NCBI GenBank assembly: GCA_024449915.1 | Contig: JAMZAV010000438.1 | Coordinates: 186,001 to 250,000 of the forward strand | Length of the DNA: 64,000 bases | Source: Sweltsa coloradensis | Lineage: Eukaryota; Arthropoda; Insecta; Plecoptera; Chloroperlidae | Direction: 5' to 3' | Part shown: positions 33,970 through 45,029 of the stretch, in pieces | How positions within the stretch are numbered: position 1 is the stretch's first letter | How the letters are laid out: the number at the start of each line of letters is the position of its first letter | The notes under the pieces: model-generated | The model's input: only the letters and a program-made list of their open reading frames with translations | The model's database searches: none | What the model was told of the DNA's origin: nothing | Program-made: the position numbers and the translations under genes

Positions 33970-36371
33970 TTTACGGGAGCATCTAAAAAAAAATTGATTC
34001 CAATTAATATAACCTACAACAATTAAGGAAACTTTTATATCCTATGAAGATAGTGAAGGTTACAGTGTTATTCTTCCCCTATTTTCAGCCTTCAGTAATG
34101 GTGGAGGTGCCGAGTACATGAAGATTCTATTTTTGTGGACTAGAACCGTCCAATGACCCCCAGGGTTATCAATCACTACAACTCGTGTAGACCGGGTGTC
34201 CCATTTGGTTGCGATAGAGAGAAGGACGGACGGACGGACTGATAGTGATGCTTATAGTTATAGGGGAGATTCGCTCCTACAAAATATAATAATATGTAGA
34301 GATATTAAAAATTAACAATCTTTCTGCATTTTGAATTTACAGAAAAATATTTTCTAGATTTAATTTGATAGTAAAATTTATAATATTTAATAGGCCCTAT
34401 AATCCAGAAAAAACTAAGCAAGTTCCCGTTCAATCTCAGGTAGACTTATATTTGATAATTTATGGATAAGCTAGTATTAATTATTAGTAAAATTTATATT
34501 TATGAAATAGAAACCCTATCAGAATTGATAAAATATGTTAACTTAGGAGGAGATTATTTTATTTGTTTATTTAACGATCTGATAATAAATATTTATAAAA
34601 GGTGATTTACAATAGAGGTCAATAAACACATTTCAATTAAATGATTATGTTGGAGAGGCAATTCTCGCCGTGTACCCGAAAGTTAAAACCATATTTTCGA
34701 TAGTGCCAAATGTATAAATATACAAATATTATTTGTATTAATTTTATGAAACAACTTATTAGAGTCTACAATCAGTCACAGAACTGATATGAAGTTGTGA
34801 TGAAGTGCAATACTAGTAATTGGACCCAAATACAAATAATATAGCACATCCAATAAATTATAAATTATACATAAACAGCTACAGTCCATGGGATATATTA
34901 TCTTCAATGCATACGGAGGTAGACATAGAATCAGAATTCAAGTCATTAATCCAGACCCTACAAAAATTTTGCAAATGATTCTATATTGCATACGAGCTTT
35001 AGTAAATAAACAATATTGAAGACTGGTATAAAAAATAAATAAACATTCACCGACACCCAATATTGGTTAATAAAATGTGTGTTTACAAATTTCTTCAATC
35101 ACACCCCTTCTAAGAAATCTACCCCCACTTACCTTCGAAGAAGTAACGACATCTATGCACGTATTGACTAAGACACAGAAGAGAACCCAACTCAGCCACA
35201 TACTCGCGTTCGTCTGGCGTTGTAAAACCCATCAGGCAAAAAACTCGAGTGACAGATAGAAAACTTGTCAAGTCTTCTTTTCCCAAGGAATTCGCGAGGT
35301 TTTTCTTGGAATCCCAGTCGACTCAGTTCATGACCATTGTACTTCGATGCTTAATTATGTTTTTTACAACTATGCAAAATATCGAACAGCTGGGAAGGTC
35401 GCGTTGTAGCGCAAAGTGTGAGCCAGGCGTGTGGGTTAAAATGCTGAGGAGGATGAATGTTCGTTGGCGATTTACAAATAGATCATGACGCGGAAGATAT
35501 TGTTGGTGTCTACGAGCATGTACTGTTGGATAATTCACAAACTGGCAAAATATGTTTTGTTTTAACATGATTTTCTTGAGTAAATATTGCTATAGGTTAG
35601 TTTATTGAAATAAGACTACCGGAAAGGGTTCGCGTGTTTAAATATTTCGTTCACAATAGGAGTTGAAATTCCTGTTATCATTATTTTGCCAAAACAGACT
35701 GAGGCCAAGAATATGGTGTTATTTAAATTAAGTCATTACAGGCACGATTTCTTCACAGTACTGCATAACACCACTTCATTATAATACTTCCGGACTTCTA
35801 TTTGATACATGATTCTGTTGACTCAGCGTTCGTAACTCGTGCTGTTGACCAAACATATAAAAGCAATTGATAAACGTTATCAAATAATTTAACTATTGAA
35901 TATTGAATCATAATCTTTTGTTTGAAACACGATTCGTGCCTGGTTATAAATATTGCCGTGAGGTCAGCCTGACTATACAGACCAAGAAGCATTCATTAAA
36001 TTACCATCATTTGTTTGGGGGGGGGGGGGGGGGGAGTTTACGTATTTTTATTAGTGAAGCGGCAGTTAGTTTTAAACGTGCTATGATTTGAGTATTTTGT
36101 ACTGTAAATAAGATTTAATTCATGATCCATACTCCACCATAATTTCAGATGTACCACCAATCAAGAAGTTATTGGTTATACCGAGGTACCGGCAACAAGG
36201 AGAACCGCGCACGTTCAATTTCAATCCCCTGTCGAAGTTGGATTATGGAACTTTTCCAACTGAAAAATACTTGTTTTACATAGGAAACATAGAATTTATC
36301 ATATTTTGGGAATCTAGATTAAATCTGTCATATATTTTCTAGTCTCATGGTTATGTGTGGTCTTATTTCAG
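33970..36371. other. LMX1 intron before the homeodomain second half
   Basis: AT-rich, with a short (GGAC)n run near 34223 and a poly-G run at 36019-36034. Open frames at 35077-35488 lack domains and splice logic. No homeodomain-related exon is found here apart from the one at 36372. Confidence 0.5.
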
Positions 36372-36567
36372 GTCCGCGAGGCCCTGGCAAAGGACACCGG
36401 TCTCAGCGTACGGGTGGTGCAAGTCTGGTTTCAGAACCAAAGGGCCAAGATGAAGAAACTCCAGCGCAAAGCGAAACAAGAGGCCGACCAGAAGTCGACA
36501 GGGGACAAGGATAAAGACGGGAAGGACGAGAAAGTGATTAAACAGGAGCCTTCTTCTGCGGATCACA
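36372..36567 (+). CDS. LMX1: LMX1 homeodomain second half and basic/acidic linker exon
   Basis: Acceptor ttatttcag; donor CACA|gtgagt. It reads [35 protein letters not shown], then a charged linker [20 protein letters not shown] and KQEPSSADH. This is the rest of helix 2 and the whole recognition helix with W48, F49, N51 and R53 of the homeodomain in place. KQEP resembles a SUMO-attachment context. The split of the homeodomain between CRK and VRE is where the half-exon array at 28001-29037 must join. Phase 1 at the end fits the next exon. Confidence 0.96.
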
Positions 36568-36945
36568 GTGAGTATAGAGATAGACGCACCAACCTATTAA
36601 ATTATATAAACATAAACATAATGTTTTGTTTAAAGACTGTACTTTTAGCTCCGTTCGTAATTTTTAAATTTAAATAAAAACATGGTTTTTAAATGAATCT
36701 TATTTATTTTGATCAAATTACCCACAAGCAATGCAAAATTCTAATGAATAAGACTAAGAGTAATGTTTTTTAATATTGCGTCTTTTTACTGGAATGTTCA
36801 TGCGTATATTTCAATGTTTTTTTGCAATATATATCTGGGTTCTTATCCCATTCGAGTCAAACACATAATTAAAGTTGCAGTTCACACGTATAGCACATCT
36901 AAATGTGCAAGTTAAATTATTAAATGTTGTTTTGTTCTTCAACAG

Positions 36946-37038
36946 ATCACTACTTGGGTCTGAACGGCCTCAGCGACACAGCCTACTCGTCATCGAGCAG
37001 TCAGCCGCTTAACCCGAATATCCCCTACTCACCTGACG
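36946..37038 (+). CDS. LMX1: LMX1 C-terminal exon 1
   Basis: Acceptor cttcaacag; donor GACG|gtaagtg. It reads HYLGLNGLSDTAYSSSSSQP then LNPNIPYSPDG, a Ser/Pro-rich segment of the transactivation region. Phases match on both sides (1 in, 1 out). Confidence 0.9.
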
Positions 37039-37755
37039 GTAAGTGATGTCCAAAATTGCACTGTTCTTGCTACTAATCAGAATAAAGTAGGTACTACAGT
37101 TGAGAGTAAAAATAATTCAGAAAGCTGACATTTGCTTGCAATCCATGAAATATCCATGAAACTTGAAAGTGACCGAGTTCATTTCGGATTGTAGAAATCC
37201 AGAGGCGGGTTTAAATCGAAATGTATATCGGAAAAGAAAATATTTTTGAATAATTTTCACCACTTATTCACAGATAACCGATACTTTTAAAAATATATTT
37301 TTCTAAACAGTCTTCAGAAACCGTTAATAAAACCAGTTTGTGTGCGTTATCGAATAATCAATGTCTTGCTTTATGTACTTCACGTGTAGATTTGATAAAA
37401 ACATGCTGTTTGAGATCATTGAAAACGTTTTATTTCTCAAACAATGTAGAATTAGAATTTGATTCTATCTTCTCAACAACATATAGGGCTTACAAAAAAT
37501 AGAAGAAGTATCCTCTCTAGTGCTCCTAAAAGTGCGTAGAATACTAAACGGATCTAAAAATATGTATATTTTATTTTTTCTTTTATGGGGGGGCTTATTA
37601 GGATGTAATAATTGTAATCTGTATGTTTGACATACTTTTAAGAAGGGACTAAAAAGAAGTAATAATTCGTTAAAAAGAAGGGACCGTATTTCCTGGGCTT
37701 AAGTTATGAATCCAAAAAGTTGTATTCTCAATTTGGTTTTAAAATCTTGTTTCAG

Positions 37756-37988
37756 ATGCTTACCCGACGCATTCGGGTGAGAGTTTCTGTAGCTCTGACA
37801 TCTCCCTCGACGACAGCACAAACTTCGAGCACATGGATGAGGGAGGATCCGACACTCTCTCGCTTCAGAACCTAGACATGCCCCCCCATCCCCCCACCGT
37901 CGACAACCTACTCCCCGGCATTGTACAAGTTAACCCCATAGATAAATTATATTTGATGCAGAATTCCTACTTCAGCACCGAACAATGA
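37756..37988 (+). CDS. LMX1: LMX1 last coding exon
   Basis: Acceptor cttgtttcag. It reads DAYPTHSGESFCSSDISLDD, then GGSDTLSLQNLDMPPHPP and GIVQVNPIDKLYLMQNSYFS, then TEQ and TGA (37986-37988). The NPID-LY-MQ-SYF ending is the conserved C-terminal motif of LMX1A/LMX1B, which settles the family assignment. In vertebrates and insects LMX1 proteins act in nervous system and ectodermal patterning; the role here is not shown by the sequence. Confidence 0.96.
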
Positions 37989-38100
37989 GTTCAATATCAA
38001 ACATTGTAATAATATATCTACAACATTTTTACAACACTCACTGTCATCGTTTTACATGTCTACAAACAATGTATCTTTAATTACTTAAAAGACGAATTTA

Positions 38101-38106
38101 AATAAA
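38101..38106 (+). promoter_or_regulatory. Poly(A) signal of LMX1
   Basis: AATAAA about 113 bases after the stop codon. A further 'aaaataaaatg' at about 38169 could be a second signal. Confidence 0.6.
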
Positions 38107-39813
38107 TATCTTTATCTGTGGACGTTTTAGATACTGGTATTTTGAAAAATACAACTGGCTTGTACACCCTAAAATAAAATGAAAAGTTTTCCCTTGCATG
38201 GTTTTTTCGTAAGAAACTTGCAAAAATACAATGTTTTTCTTCAATAAATGTAGAGGTCACAGGGAGTGTTCTGAGGGAATTACAGGGAAACCCATGGAAA
38301 TCCTCCAGTCAATATTGCCAATGGACACTGTCAGTAACATTCTGAAAGCGTCTCTCGTTTACAGCATAAACTATATCCGTAATGTGCATATATGTGTGTG
38401 TATGTATGACGTTTAGGGGTGATTTATACTTTAAGTTTACCAAGAAGAGACGGGTCCAGAGGGGAACCAACTCGCCTCATAATAACTAGGGGCAAGATTG
38501 TCTTAAATGCCTCGCGCAGTGTTCTGATCCAATCCCATGGCTTTCAATTTCAACCGTCAGTGTCAGAATAAAATACCATCTTTGTGTCTCCCCACCCAAA
38601 AATACTAAATACTTCCGGCGACAAAGACCAGCTCCCTAACAAAACCCTTATCTTCTCAACCAGCCTTGAACTAGGTATGTGAGTGAGTGTGAGTGAGTGT
38701 TCCCCAAAATTGTGTGACTCCAAAAGTCACCCCTTATGAGCTAACGCTCGGTGGGTATAAACTCGCATGGGAAATGGTACCAAATGCGAAGAAAACTACT
38801 AGTACCAGATGTTAATAAATTGTCAATGATGAAGGAGGAAAGTAGGAGAAGAATCGAAACATTAAAAACAGTTCTTCTATAGAGGTAGGCTAAGTCTTAG
38901 CACAAGTTCCATACTGGAACATGGAGACTCTTTTTTCGAGAACCCTAGGCAGCGACTCTGAAAACATTACAAAATAGGTATTTACTTACTGTTCCATGCT
39001 TATATATAATATGAAATTCTCAATTTTAATATCAACATAAATTCATACTGCAATAAACTCCACTAAAAATAGCATGGAGTTTATAGAATGATTTTCTGGC
39101 AAATCCTATATGTGAATAATGTACATATAAATGATTTTCTGACAAATCCTATATGTGTAATGTACATATCAAACGAAGAATGAAATAAACTAAACTAAAT
39201 TAAATTAGAGACCTTGCGCCAATGGCTGATAATCGATTAGAACAATGTCGTATTGACAAAATTAAGTACGCGCTGATCGGCTAATGTAGGCCTACTAACT
39301 AACAGACACGCACATTTTTGATGGCATAATGCAATAGACAAGCAACCAATGGAAATAGCATCCAGCAAAAATAGAAATAAATTTGAATTGAATTGAACCT
39401 CTGGCACTGGGATGGGATCTCAACCATACTACTAACTCAATAATCAATGAAGAAAGAAGATATTTCAAACGACGGTGTGACAAAAGCAAAACATTCGTAT
39501 TCCCCGCTCTAGGCTCTCACACTAGGTTCGTTTTTTTGTCCTGCACTTTTCTGTGGTGCCGGTGTAGGGTGTAAGCCGGAAAATGTCGATAGTGTAGTTA
39601 CACTACAGAAAGACAAAAAACGCTTTGGTGTAGCTACTGTAGCATCATTTGATCAGTTAAATAATTTTGTACAATTTATTTTCATTTCTATTTACGTTTG
39701 TGTGAAATTAGTAATGTATGTAATATAAAACATGATTATTCCTTGTATAAAGCCTAGAAGAAATGTTGACATTACGTTAAAACACAGTTAAATTTAAGTT
39801 GCCGCCAACTTTT
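38107..39813. other. Downstream of LMX1, no gene seen
   Basis: 38430-38650 has a balanced composition and might be 3' UTR or old repeat. A direct duplication of about 50 bp occurs at 39086-39125 and 39126-39165 ('atgattttctg-caaatcctatatgtg'). No exon is recognisable. Confidence 0.4.
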
Positions 39814-40923
39814 CGCAGCGTCAGAATGCAAGTGTTCTAACCGACATTTTTGTACTTTTTGAGTTAAGCGCCTGTCAGACGATTGAGAAAATCGCGCGAG
39901 TTGGCTCGCGCGAGTAACTCTCTGGGAGTAGGCCTACACTTGTTTACATGGAACTCACCGCCTCCCCGTCAGACGGTGAGCCAGCTCGCGCGAGCTCGCG
40001 CTCGCTACGAAAAATGTCCAGCTTGTTCAACTTCCTAGCAAGTCGAGGTAGCGAGAGCCAATCAGAACCCACTACCATAACACGTGACCAGTGAACACCA
40101 ATAGGTGGCGTTGTTGTTACCTTCATTGACTGTCGTGTGACAAGGATGGTAATAAACTCGCGCGAGCCAACTCGCGCGATTTTCTCAATCGTGTGACGGC
40201 CGCTTTAGGCACGGAATATGTTTCTTTGGGATGCAATTGTTCTATCTGCAAAATTTTCATAAGCGTATCTGTACGCGATCTATGGAGAATTTGATGAAAT
40301 TCTTTTGTTTTTGCGCCCAAATTGAATAAAAAGTGTTCAATAACCATCAAAATCTTTCTTTTTAATCGTTATTTTTTCAAGTATGAAGACATATTTTAGT
40401 AGTATGATATGCCCAACTACTTTTGTTGATGATAATTTAAAAAATATAAGAATATTTACTATTTTGAACAAATATTGAGTTTTAAATTTAAAAAATTATA
40501 ATTTTTCTAGAAAGTTTAAAAAAAAATTAAAAAAAAGTATGAAACAATTTTTTTTTAGTGTGTACCATCCAGAAAAGTATATTGTATGATCAAATTAAAA
40601 TATTTTTTATGATACTTGAATTGTTTACAACAATTTAATAAAAAAAAGTGTGTAGATAGAACAAATGCACACCCAATTTCATTTTTTCTAGGAATTCAAA
40701 TGTTCTATCTACAATCCAACATTGTTATAAATCCAATATGAATCAATAAAATTTCATTTTTTTTTTATTGGTGGGTCAGACAACCTATTTGTGGATAATA
40801 AATAATTTGAGATTAATTTTGGAATCACCAATATAAAGTTAAGAGATATCAAACTTTCAAATGCTCATATCTCAAAACTACCCCTAGCGGAGTTAGAACA
40901 CTTGCATTCTGACGCTGCGTTTT
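39814..40923. mobile_element. ~1.1-kb element with 28-bp inverted termini
   Basis: The left end has 'gcagcgtcagaatgcaagtg' plus ttctaac; the right end has its exact reverse complement (gttagaa plus 'cacttgcattctgacgctgc'). No coding capacity is seen. A smaller inverted-repeat element sits inside at 39870-40206. Superfamily not assigned; the target duplication is unclear. Confidence 0.65.
39870..40206. mobile_element. Nested MITE with CGCGCGAG-rich inverted ends
   Basis: The left end 'cctgtcagacgattgagaaa' then 'atcgcgcgagttggctcgcg' faces its reverse complement at 40153-40200. The ~45-bp arms are nearly perfect; the middle repeats 'agctcgcgcgagctcgcgct'. Confidence 0.7.
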
Positions 40924-40924
40924 C

Positions 40925-42027
40925 ACTGCACTACACTGCACACCCACCTCTGGAGCAGGTGTTACAGCCATCGTTACACCGCGGTAAAGTGTTAAGTTTA
41001 CACTGGACAAAATAACGCCGCAGTGTACGTTGCACGGAGACAGAATAACGTGTTGGTGCTCTATACCTTGCACCAGCGACGGCAGTGCAGGACAAAAATT
41101 CGAACCTACTGAAACTCTGTCCACCAGATCTGCGAGGGAAAAAATGCATTCCTACATATTAGACAATGTATTCTATGAATAACGAGGAATGGCACTATTA
41201 TTAACTGATATTATATATACTAATTATTGGACTATTAACCTTTAAACACGCATTTTTATTAAATAAACATTAAACTGGAAATTAATTGACAAAAAAATTA
41301 CAAAGTAACATTTGAATTTTTCCATCAGTCTTGTTAGAGGCAAAAATATAATAATACAATATAAGAATTAAATAACTACAGAGTCTAGGCAAAACTATTT
41401 CCCCAGAGTGTAGTATGGCTTAGGTCGAACAGATTATTGACAAAAACAAATATTTAAGAAAATACAAATTAGTTACAAATAAAAATGTATATATTATTAT
41501 ATTGCTGGAAAGTAGTCGAAATATTACTTTTTAAGTTTAGTGAAATGTGCGTTTCAGTGAAAAGTGTACATAATTGGAATTAAGCATTCTATTTAATTAC
41601 GGATTTTATGGGTGACCATGTTCTGTCACAACATGTCTATAGATTAGGTACATCCTTAGTGGCAAGATGCCACCACAAAATAAATTATATATAACTGCCG
41701 GTCTGTGCGGATTGGGAAACAGAATGAATAAGCTTTAGCAACCACTTAACAACCTCTCTTTGTAACTGTGTGTTTAGGCCAATTAATGGCATGGTTGATC
41801 AGAGATGGCTAGTGATTTATTTTGTGTTTAACCTATAGTACCTGATTTAAGCATTTGTTTCTTCCAGTAAGAATAATATAAATGGATATATATTTTTACT
41901 AAAACATCACACCTCTTACAAAACAACTAGGCAATAGACCTACCTCTTTATACACAAAACTTCTACATTAGGGTTTTGTTTATACATTTCTCATCAGTTC
42001 TCACTTTGGCTAAAAAATCTCATTTTT
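40925..42027. other. No gene seen
   Basis: 40925-41110 is GC-richer, with direct and inverted 'gtgttacagc/acacc' words also found near 39540-39650, so it may belong with the preceding element. The rest is AT-rich and featureless. Confidence 0.4.
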
Positions 42028-42744
42028 ATTGAGCGAGCGTAGCGAGCGGCTCCACTTATAACTCTTATGGCTCGAATGTCTGTTTTTTTTCCTGTTACTG
42101 CTTCGGTACAGGTCGCACCGTTTCTCTGACCGACCTGAAATTTGGCACACATCTAGTATCTACATACCACCTATGCGGGTTGCTATATAGTTTTTGAACA
42201 AAATCCTATCGTTGGTTGTAAAAAAAAATAAAAAAATAAAAAATGTTCCGATCGTTATGAAATTTTGCAGGGTCAATGAGTACAACATTCTCTCCTATTT
42301 TACAAATTTTCAGCTAAATCGGTCAAGACCTTAAAGACTTATTGGTATGTAACATTATGGCGTCGCGTTGTTGAGCGAGCACCGGTACGTGCAACACGAC
42401 CCGAGTACGACATTCCCATAATGTTATATACCAATAAGTCTTTAAGGTCTTGACCGATTAAGCTGAAAATTTGTAAAATAGGAGAGAATGTTGTACTTAT
42501 TGACCCTGCAAAATTTCATAACGATCGGAACATTTTTATTTTTTTATTTTATTTTTTATAACCAACGATCGGATTTTGTTCAAAAACTATACAGCAACCC
42601 GCATAGGTGGTATGTACATTTGTGTGCAAAATTTCAGGTCGATCAGAGAAACGGTGCGACCTGCACCGAAGCAGTAACAGAAAAAAAAACACAGACATTC
42701 GAGCCATAAGAGTCATGTGGAGACGCTCGCTACGCTCGCTCAAT
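42028..42744. mobile_element. Foldback element: ~335-bp inverted arms around a short centre
   Basis: Left arm 42028-42365, right arm 42412-42744, each running from the tip 'attgagcgagcgtagcgagc' through 'cgaatgtctgt', 'aaatttggcac', 'aaatgttccgatcgttatga' and 'ccaataagtctttaaggtct'. The centre (42366-42411) is 'tgttgagcgagcaccggtac'-rich. No open frame. Tips carry the same GCGAGCG-type ends as families E1 and E2. Confidence 0.9.
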
Positions 42745-42867
42745 CGACTTCTTTCCTAAATACTCGACATGCATCGCCAATCTTGAATATTGATAACATG
42801 ATGAGGAGGTGCCCCAAGCATACTGTGTGATGGTTTGTCATCATGAGAAATACACCATTACTTCTCT

Positions 42868-43080
42868 TTAGTCGTTGGTCCTGTGGTTAGAGTCTTATGC
42901 TTCCAATGTAGAACGTGCAGGGTTCGAATCCCACTGCAGGCAAAAGAGTTTACTTCTAAATTGCTCTGAAGTTCCTCTCTTCTTGGCTTAGGAATGTGTT
43001 AAGGTGACTTTGGAGCCTTATTAGCATCCGGATTAGCCTTGTTGATTCTGGCGCCGACCACGGAAGAAAAATACCGATCT
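42868..43080 (+). mobile_element. tRNA-derived SINE (third type)
   Basis: Box A-like 'tggtcctgtggttagagtct' and a perfect B box GGTTCGAATCCC (42921-42932), followed by a 3' body with 'ccttgttgattctggcgccg' whose near match 'ccttgttgattccgacac' lies at 63520. The tRNA fold is partial. Confidence 0.65.
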
Positions 43081-43141
43081 CTAGTTGGTCATTTCACTCA
43101 TCGAATTTGACAAATCACAAATCTTTATGTTATAATAATAT

Positions 43142-43920
43142 TTGGATGAGCGAAGTGACTTCAATTTCACTGACCACTCAAATAATTTAGCTCCAATGTT
43201 TTTGTTTGTTTGTTTGTTTGCTTGTTTGTTTTTCTGTCTGTTTGTTCTCTCTCTACCGGGCAAACGGCATATGCGATCTTGATGAAAATTGAATTGACAA
43301 ATCACAAATCTTTATGTTATAATAATATTTGGATGAGCGAAGTGACTTCAATTTCACTGACCACTCAAATTTAGCTCCAATGTTTTTTTTTTTTTGTTTG
43401 TTTGCTTGTTTGTTTTTCTGTCTGTTTGTTCTCTCTCTACCGGGCAAACGGCATATGCGATCTTGATGAAAATTGGAGGGGACCTTCGAAATCTTTGAAC
43501 TTAGACCTGCCACGTTTTTGGGTATAATCGAAGAAATATTTCTCATGAATATCGTACTTTTACGATTTTTTTCGATTTTTAATGCGATATTTTCGTGATA
43601 TTTGGGCTGATTCTGACCAAACGGGTGGGGCTACAATGTTCATATTTCACATGGACATTAAGGTAATGGTGATGTATTGCCCTTTGAAAGAAAAAGTTGA
43701 AAAAGTTTACCAGAATCCATAGAATAAAGGTTTTAATATGAGTTTTTTTAGGTATATAATAACAATTAACAAGTAACAATAGAAACTTGACAACAATCAC
43801 CTACAATGCGTTCAAAAACACTTGCAAAAGTAAAGAGATCCCACGCAAACTAAAAACTTTCAAAAAAGCTCATCCATCAACGCGACTAAAAAAAGCGTTC
43901 GCGAAGCGGCCTAGCTAGTT
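43142..43920 (-). mobile_element. Family E2 element, copy b, with internal duplication
   Basis: Left end 'ttggatgagcgaagtgactt', right end 'gctcatccatcaacgcgact' then gcgaagcggcctagctagtt. About 187 bp near the left end (43108-43292, including some flank) is duplicated in tandem at about 43295-43478. Family words 'ccgggcaaacggcatatgcg' appear in both. Confidence 0.85.
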
Positions 43921-43986
43921 AATTAATTAATAAAGAGCAGCATGCTTTGTTGACAAAGATGATTGTGTCTAAACTAGAAATCAGTT

Positions 43987-44616
43987 GTGGACTTCTCTAA
44001 ACCAAGTACCGAGAAGCAAGACATGGTAAATATTTTGGGCATTTATAATTTTACGGCTCTTATTACAACCCCAACAAGAATTACACTGAATAGTAGTTCT
44101 GTTATTGATAACGTATTTACAAACTTCTCGTCCACGATTGCTCCTAAAGTCATCGAGACAGGTTATTCTGATCACTGCTGTCAAATTATCAGTCTGCCGG
44201 TAGTGGGCCAAGCTAAACAGAATAAAAGGGGGGCCTATAGCTGGAGTAGGCAATTTAAGGAGGAGAGCATCATTAATTTCATAGAGCAATTAAGGGATAC
44301 GGACTGGAGCGGGATAGATAGGATTCCGGATACTGATGGGAAATATAATGAATTTCTAAGAATATTTTTATCACTTTTCAATACAGCTTTCCCGCTCAGA
44401 CAATTTCTAGTAAAATCTCGGCGGAGGGGGTGGCTAACGGATGAAATAAGAAGGAAATGTCAAGTAAAGAGAGATCTGTTCCAACAAAGTAAAGTAAACC
44501 AGTGCGCCCATTTTCTTGAGCGCTTCCAAGCTTTCAAAAAGAGGTTAATAAGGACATCCGGATGGCCAAAAAGGCACATACCAGCAGGCAGATTGGGGAA
44601 GCTAAAAATAAAGTAA
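43987..44616 (+). pseudogene. LINE AP-endonuclease, C-terminal part
   Basis: Reads ITTPTRITLNSSSVIDNVFT and ETGYSDHCCQIISL, the TPTR..S.IDNVF and SDH blocks of APE-type endonucleases; the SDH histidine is catalytic in the family. The N-terminal catalytic half (the N.R and E motifs) is lost by 5' truncation. Then follows a linker with RRRGWLTDEIRRKCQVKRDL. The frame ends at 44616 because of a shift. Confidence 0.85.
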
Positions 44617-45029
44617 AGGCTACATGGGGGTGGTAAAAGCACTTGCAGGTAAGGAAGAGAGAAGGAAACCGATCCCATTGTTCTGGAAATTGAAGGAAGG
44701 GAAATAGCAGATGCAAATAAGGTAGCAAATTTGTTCAATGATTATTTCACAGATATTGCTGATAATATAATTGATACCAAGGCGGATACTGTTGAGGCAT
44801 GTTTGGCCAAGCTAAGTAAGGGAGGTGTCAAGCGCATTCATAAGATGAGTTTTAAGGCCTGTTAGCATTAACGAAGTTCGCCAGGTAATAAAAGATTTAA
44901 AATCAAAGAGGTCAGCCGGGTGGGATGAGGTGCCCAGTTTTCTTATTCGCCGATGTGGTGCGGTCATAGCTGAACCTCTAGCAGCTATCTGCAATTCCTC
45001 ATTCATTTCGGGGACATTTCCGGAAAAGT

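Noticed and set aside
35077..35488. Two overlapping frames in the LMX1 intron
   Set aside because: No recognised domain, no phase-compatible borders with LMX1 exons.
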